From: Alphaproteobacteria bacterium
Lineage (GTDB): Bacteria > Pseudomonadota > Alphaproteobacteria > UBA9219
Reading direction: 5' to 3'
NCBI GenBank assembly: GCA_028716765.1
Contig: JAQUPC010000097.1
Coordinates: 1-8,075, forward strand
DNA length: 8,075 nt
In this document: positions 7,676-8,075 of the stretch, piece after piece
How positions within the stretch are numbered: the first letter of the stretch is position 1
Layout of the letters: each line of letters opens with the position of its first letter
Notes under the pieces: model-generated
Database searches by the model: none
Seen by the model: only the letters and a program-made list of their open reading frames with translations
What the model was told of the DNA's origin: nothing
Position numbers and translations under genes: made by a program

Positions 7676-7745
7676 GATCTTGCCCGAAGTTCCCGATTTT
7701 CCAAACGCACGATGCCGGGAATGCACGCATCCCCGCGGTGTGTGA

Positions 7746-7761
7746 TGCAGACTCCGTGCCA
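7746..7761 (-). promoter_or_regulatory. Sigma-54 (-24/-12) promoter of the flgF operon
   Basis: Read on the - strand the site is TGGCACGGAGTCTGCA. The RpoN consensus is TGGCACG-N4-TTGCA; only one of those defined positions differs (C for the first T of TTGC). The invariant GG (7760-7759) and GC (7748-7747) are exactly ten bases apart. Transcription would start near 7735, giving a leader of about 60 bases before the flgF ATG. Flagellar rod and ring operons of Caulobacter-type alphaproteobacteria are known to use sigma-54, so the context supports the call. A sigma-54 promoter needs an NtrC-family activator bound upstream. Confidence 0.85.
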
Positions 7762-7775
7762 AAGGAATTAATCTA

Positions 7776-7781
7776 ATTATA
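7776..7781 (-). promoter_or_regulatory. TATAAT -10-like box with TTAACC upstream
   Basis: On the - strand a perfect TATAAT (7781 to 7776) lies just upstream of the sigma-54 promoter. TTAACC, a possible CtrA half-site, begins 11 bases before it (7792 to 7787). There is no TTGACA-like -35 box. The sequence is AT-rich, so a chance match is possible. It could be a secondary promoter for flgF in which CtrA replaces the -35 contact. Confidence 0.25.
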
Positions 7782-7817
7782 TCAGTCGGTTAATGCTATT
7801 CTTGGGTCCGTTTACGC

Positions 7818-7862
7818 TGCCAAGAGGCAAAGAAAACCGCCTGCAAGCGGCAGAAGTTGCCG
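7818..7862. promoter_or_regulatory. Cluster of inverted repeats, possible activator (FlbD-like) sites
   Basis: Three short perfect inverted repeats lie close together: TGCC-AAGA-GGCA (7818-7829), CCGC-CTGCAA-GCGG (7837-7850) and CGGCA-GAAGT-TGCCG (7848-7862). They are about 55-100 bases upstream of the flgF -24 box, the usual range for enhancers of sigma-54 promoters. TTGCC-type half-sites recur. The FlbD role is inferred from context. They could equally be hairpins of a + strand transcript. Confidence 0.35.
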
Positions 7863-7952
7863 AAGAATGAAGCCGGGATCGCCGGCCGGGAAAATCTTCG
7901 CACAGGCCAGAGGGAGGATTGCGAATCATCGCAAGGCAACCTCGTGTTTTTT
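7861..7952 (+). ncRNA. Candidate structured RNA with terminator-like end
   Basis: CGAAGA (7861-7866) pairs with TCTTCG (7895-7900) and encloses a second perfect stem, GCCGG (7872-7876) with CCGGC (7882-7886), loop GATCG. A third hairpin, TTGCGA-ATCA-TCGCAA (7919-7934), is closed by GAGG (7914-7917) with CCTC (7940-7943). Three bases later comes T6 (7947-7952). The polarity of the T-run points to a + strand transcript. It could be a small RNA with an intrinsic terminator, or an attenuating leader for the gene starting at 8065. It matches no RNA family that I can recognise, and no promoter for it is evident. Confidence 0.3.
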
Positions 7953-7988
7953 CGTCTCAGCCGCTAAAAAAGTTTCCATGAAAGTATT

Positions 7989-8005
7989 TTAAGGCGTTTC
8001 TTAAC
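7989..8005 (+). promoter_or_regulatory. TTAA-N8-TTAAC, CtrA-box-like motif
   Basis: TTAA (7989-7992) and TTAAC (8001-8005) are separated by eight bases, one more than the known CtrA spacing of seven. The motif is 60 bases upstream of the ATG at 8065, where a promoter for that gene would be expected. CATAAT at 8040-8045 could be a -10 box, but the spacing is not ideal. The region is AT-rich, which raises the chance of a random match. Confidence 0.3.
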
Positions 8006-8064
8006 TTTACTTCCTTTCAGCGAATCTCTTAGCTTTACCCATAATTTTTTAGTGGGTGTTTGCT

Positions 8065-8075
8065 ATGTTGGATAT
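8065..8075 (+). CDS. Start of a divergent gene cut by the window end
   Basis: ATG TTG GAT at 8065 follows GTGGGTG at a reasonable ribosome-site distance and an AT-rich, promoter-like stretch. Only three full codons are inside the window, so nothing can be said from the protein. In Caulobacter the gene divergent from flgF is fliL, a flagellar stator-associated membrane protein. That is a positional guess only. Confidence 0.3.

Larger units (their letters stand above)
7676..8064. other. Divergent intergenic region between flgF and the gene at the right edge
   Basis: About 390 bases without a convincing gene. From left to right it holds the flgF leader, the sigma-54 promoter, a TATAAT box, the inverted-repeat cluster, the nested hairpins with T6, and an AT-rich stretch (about 7960-8060) with a TTAA-N8-TTAAC motif. 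In the leader, TTCCCG (7690-7695) can pair with CGGGAA (7716-7721), which might influence flgF translation. No tRNA is visible. The only + strand open frame of note is a 41-codon one at 7867-7992, which I do not call as a gene. Confidence 0.7.

Noticed and set aside
7803..7818. Possible + strand sigma-54 promoter with GG-N10-GC
   Set aside because: Apart from the GG and GC dinucleotides it does not fit the consensus (TGGGTC and ACGC), and it is about 250 bases from the divergent ATG.
7811..7952. Cyclic-di-GMP, cobalamin or SRP RNA element
   Set aside because: I compared remembered core motifs by eye and found no convincing match. A covariance-model search would be needed to name a family.
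1..8075. Mobile element, CRISPR, defence or toxin-antitoxin system
   Set aside because: I saw no transposase, integrase, terminal repeats, spaced direct repeats or toxin-like frames. The window is mostly core housekeeping and flagellar genes.

Overview
The window reads as a chromosomal segment of an alphaproteobacterium with a polar-type flagellum. Three things suggest this. The codons are GC-rich. The flagellar genes run flgF-flgG-flgA-flgH, an order known from alphaproteobacteria such as Caulobacter. A sigma-54 (-24/-12) promoter and TTAAC-type CtrA-like half-sites sit in front of the flagellar block. The genus cannot be named from this sequence. All seven recognisable genes belong to known families, and I found no mobile element, CRISPR array, tRNA or rRNA.

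Left part, + strand (1-2949). serS (seryl-tRNA synthetase) overlaps by four bases an outer-membrane LysM/LytM lipoprotein of the NlpD type. Three of the zinc-ligand positions in its peptidase domain are substituted, so it is more likely an amidase activator than an enzyme. After a 178-base gap with a TTAACCAT half-site comes an unrecognised 143-residue two-helix membrane protein. Its stop codon meets the folP stop from the other strand inside a strong inverted repeat (2948-2995).

Right part, - strand (7675 down to 2977). flgF, flgG, flgA and flgH encode the proximal and distal rod proteins, the P-ring assembly chaperone and the L-ring lipoprotein. They are tightly packed, and flgG, flgA and flgH have clear ribosome-binding sites. 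folK and folP (folate biosynthesis) follow on the same strand with no visible terminator. They occupy the place where flgI is often found and may be read through from the flagellar promoter. The sigma-54 promoter fixes the start of the operon, and it shows that the upstream in-frame TTG at 7762 cannot be the flgF start on that transcript.

Right edge (7676-8075). This roughly 390-base intergenic region is the least explained part of the window. It holds the flgF sigma-54 promoter, a possible second promoter, a cluster of short inverted repeats suited to an NtrC-family activator such as FlbD, a set of nested hairpins ending in a T6 run on the + strand, a TTAA-N8-TTAAC motif, and the first codons of a divergent gene cut off by the window end. 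In Caulobacter the gene divergent from flgF is fliL. Here that identity is only a positional guess.
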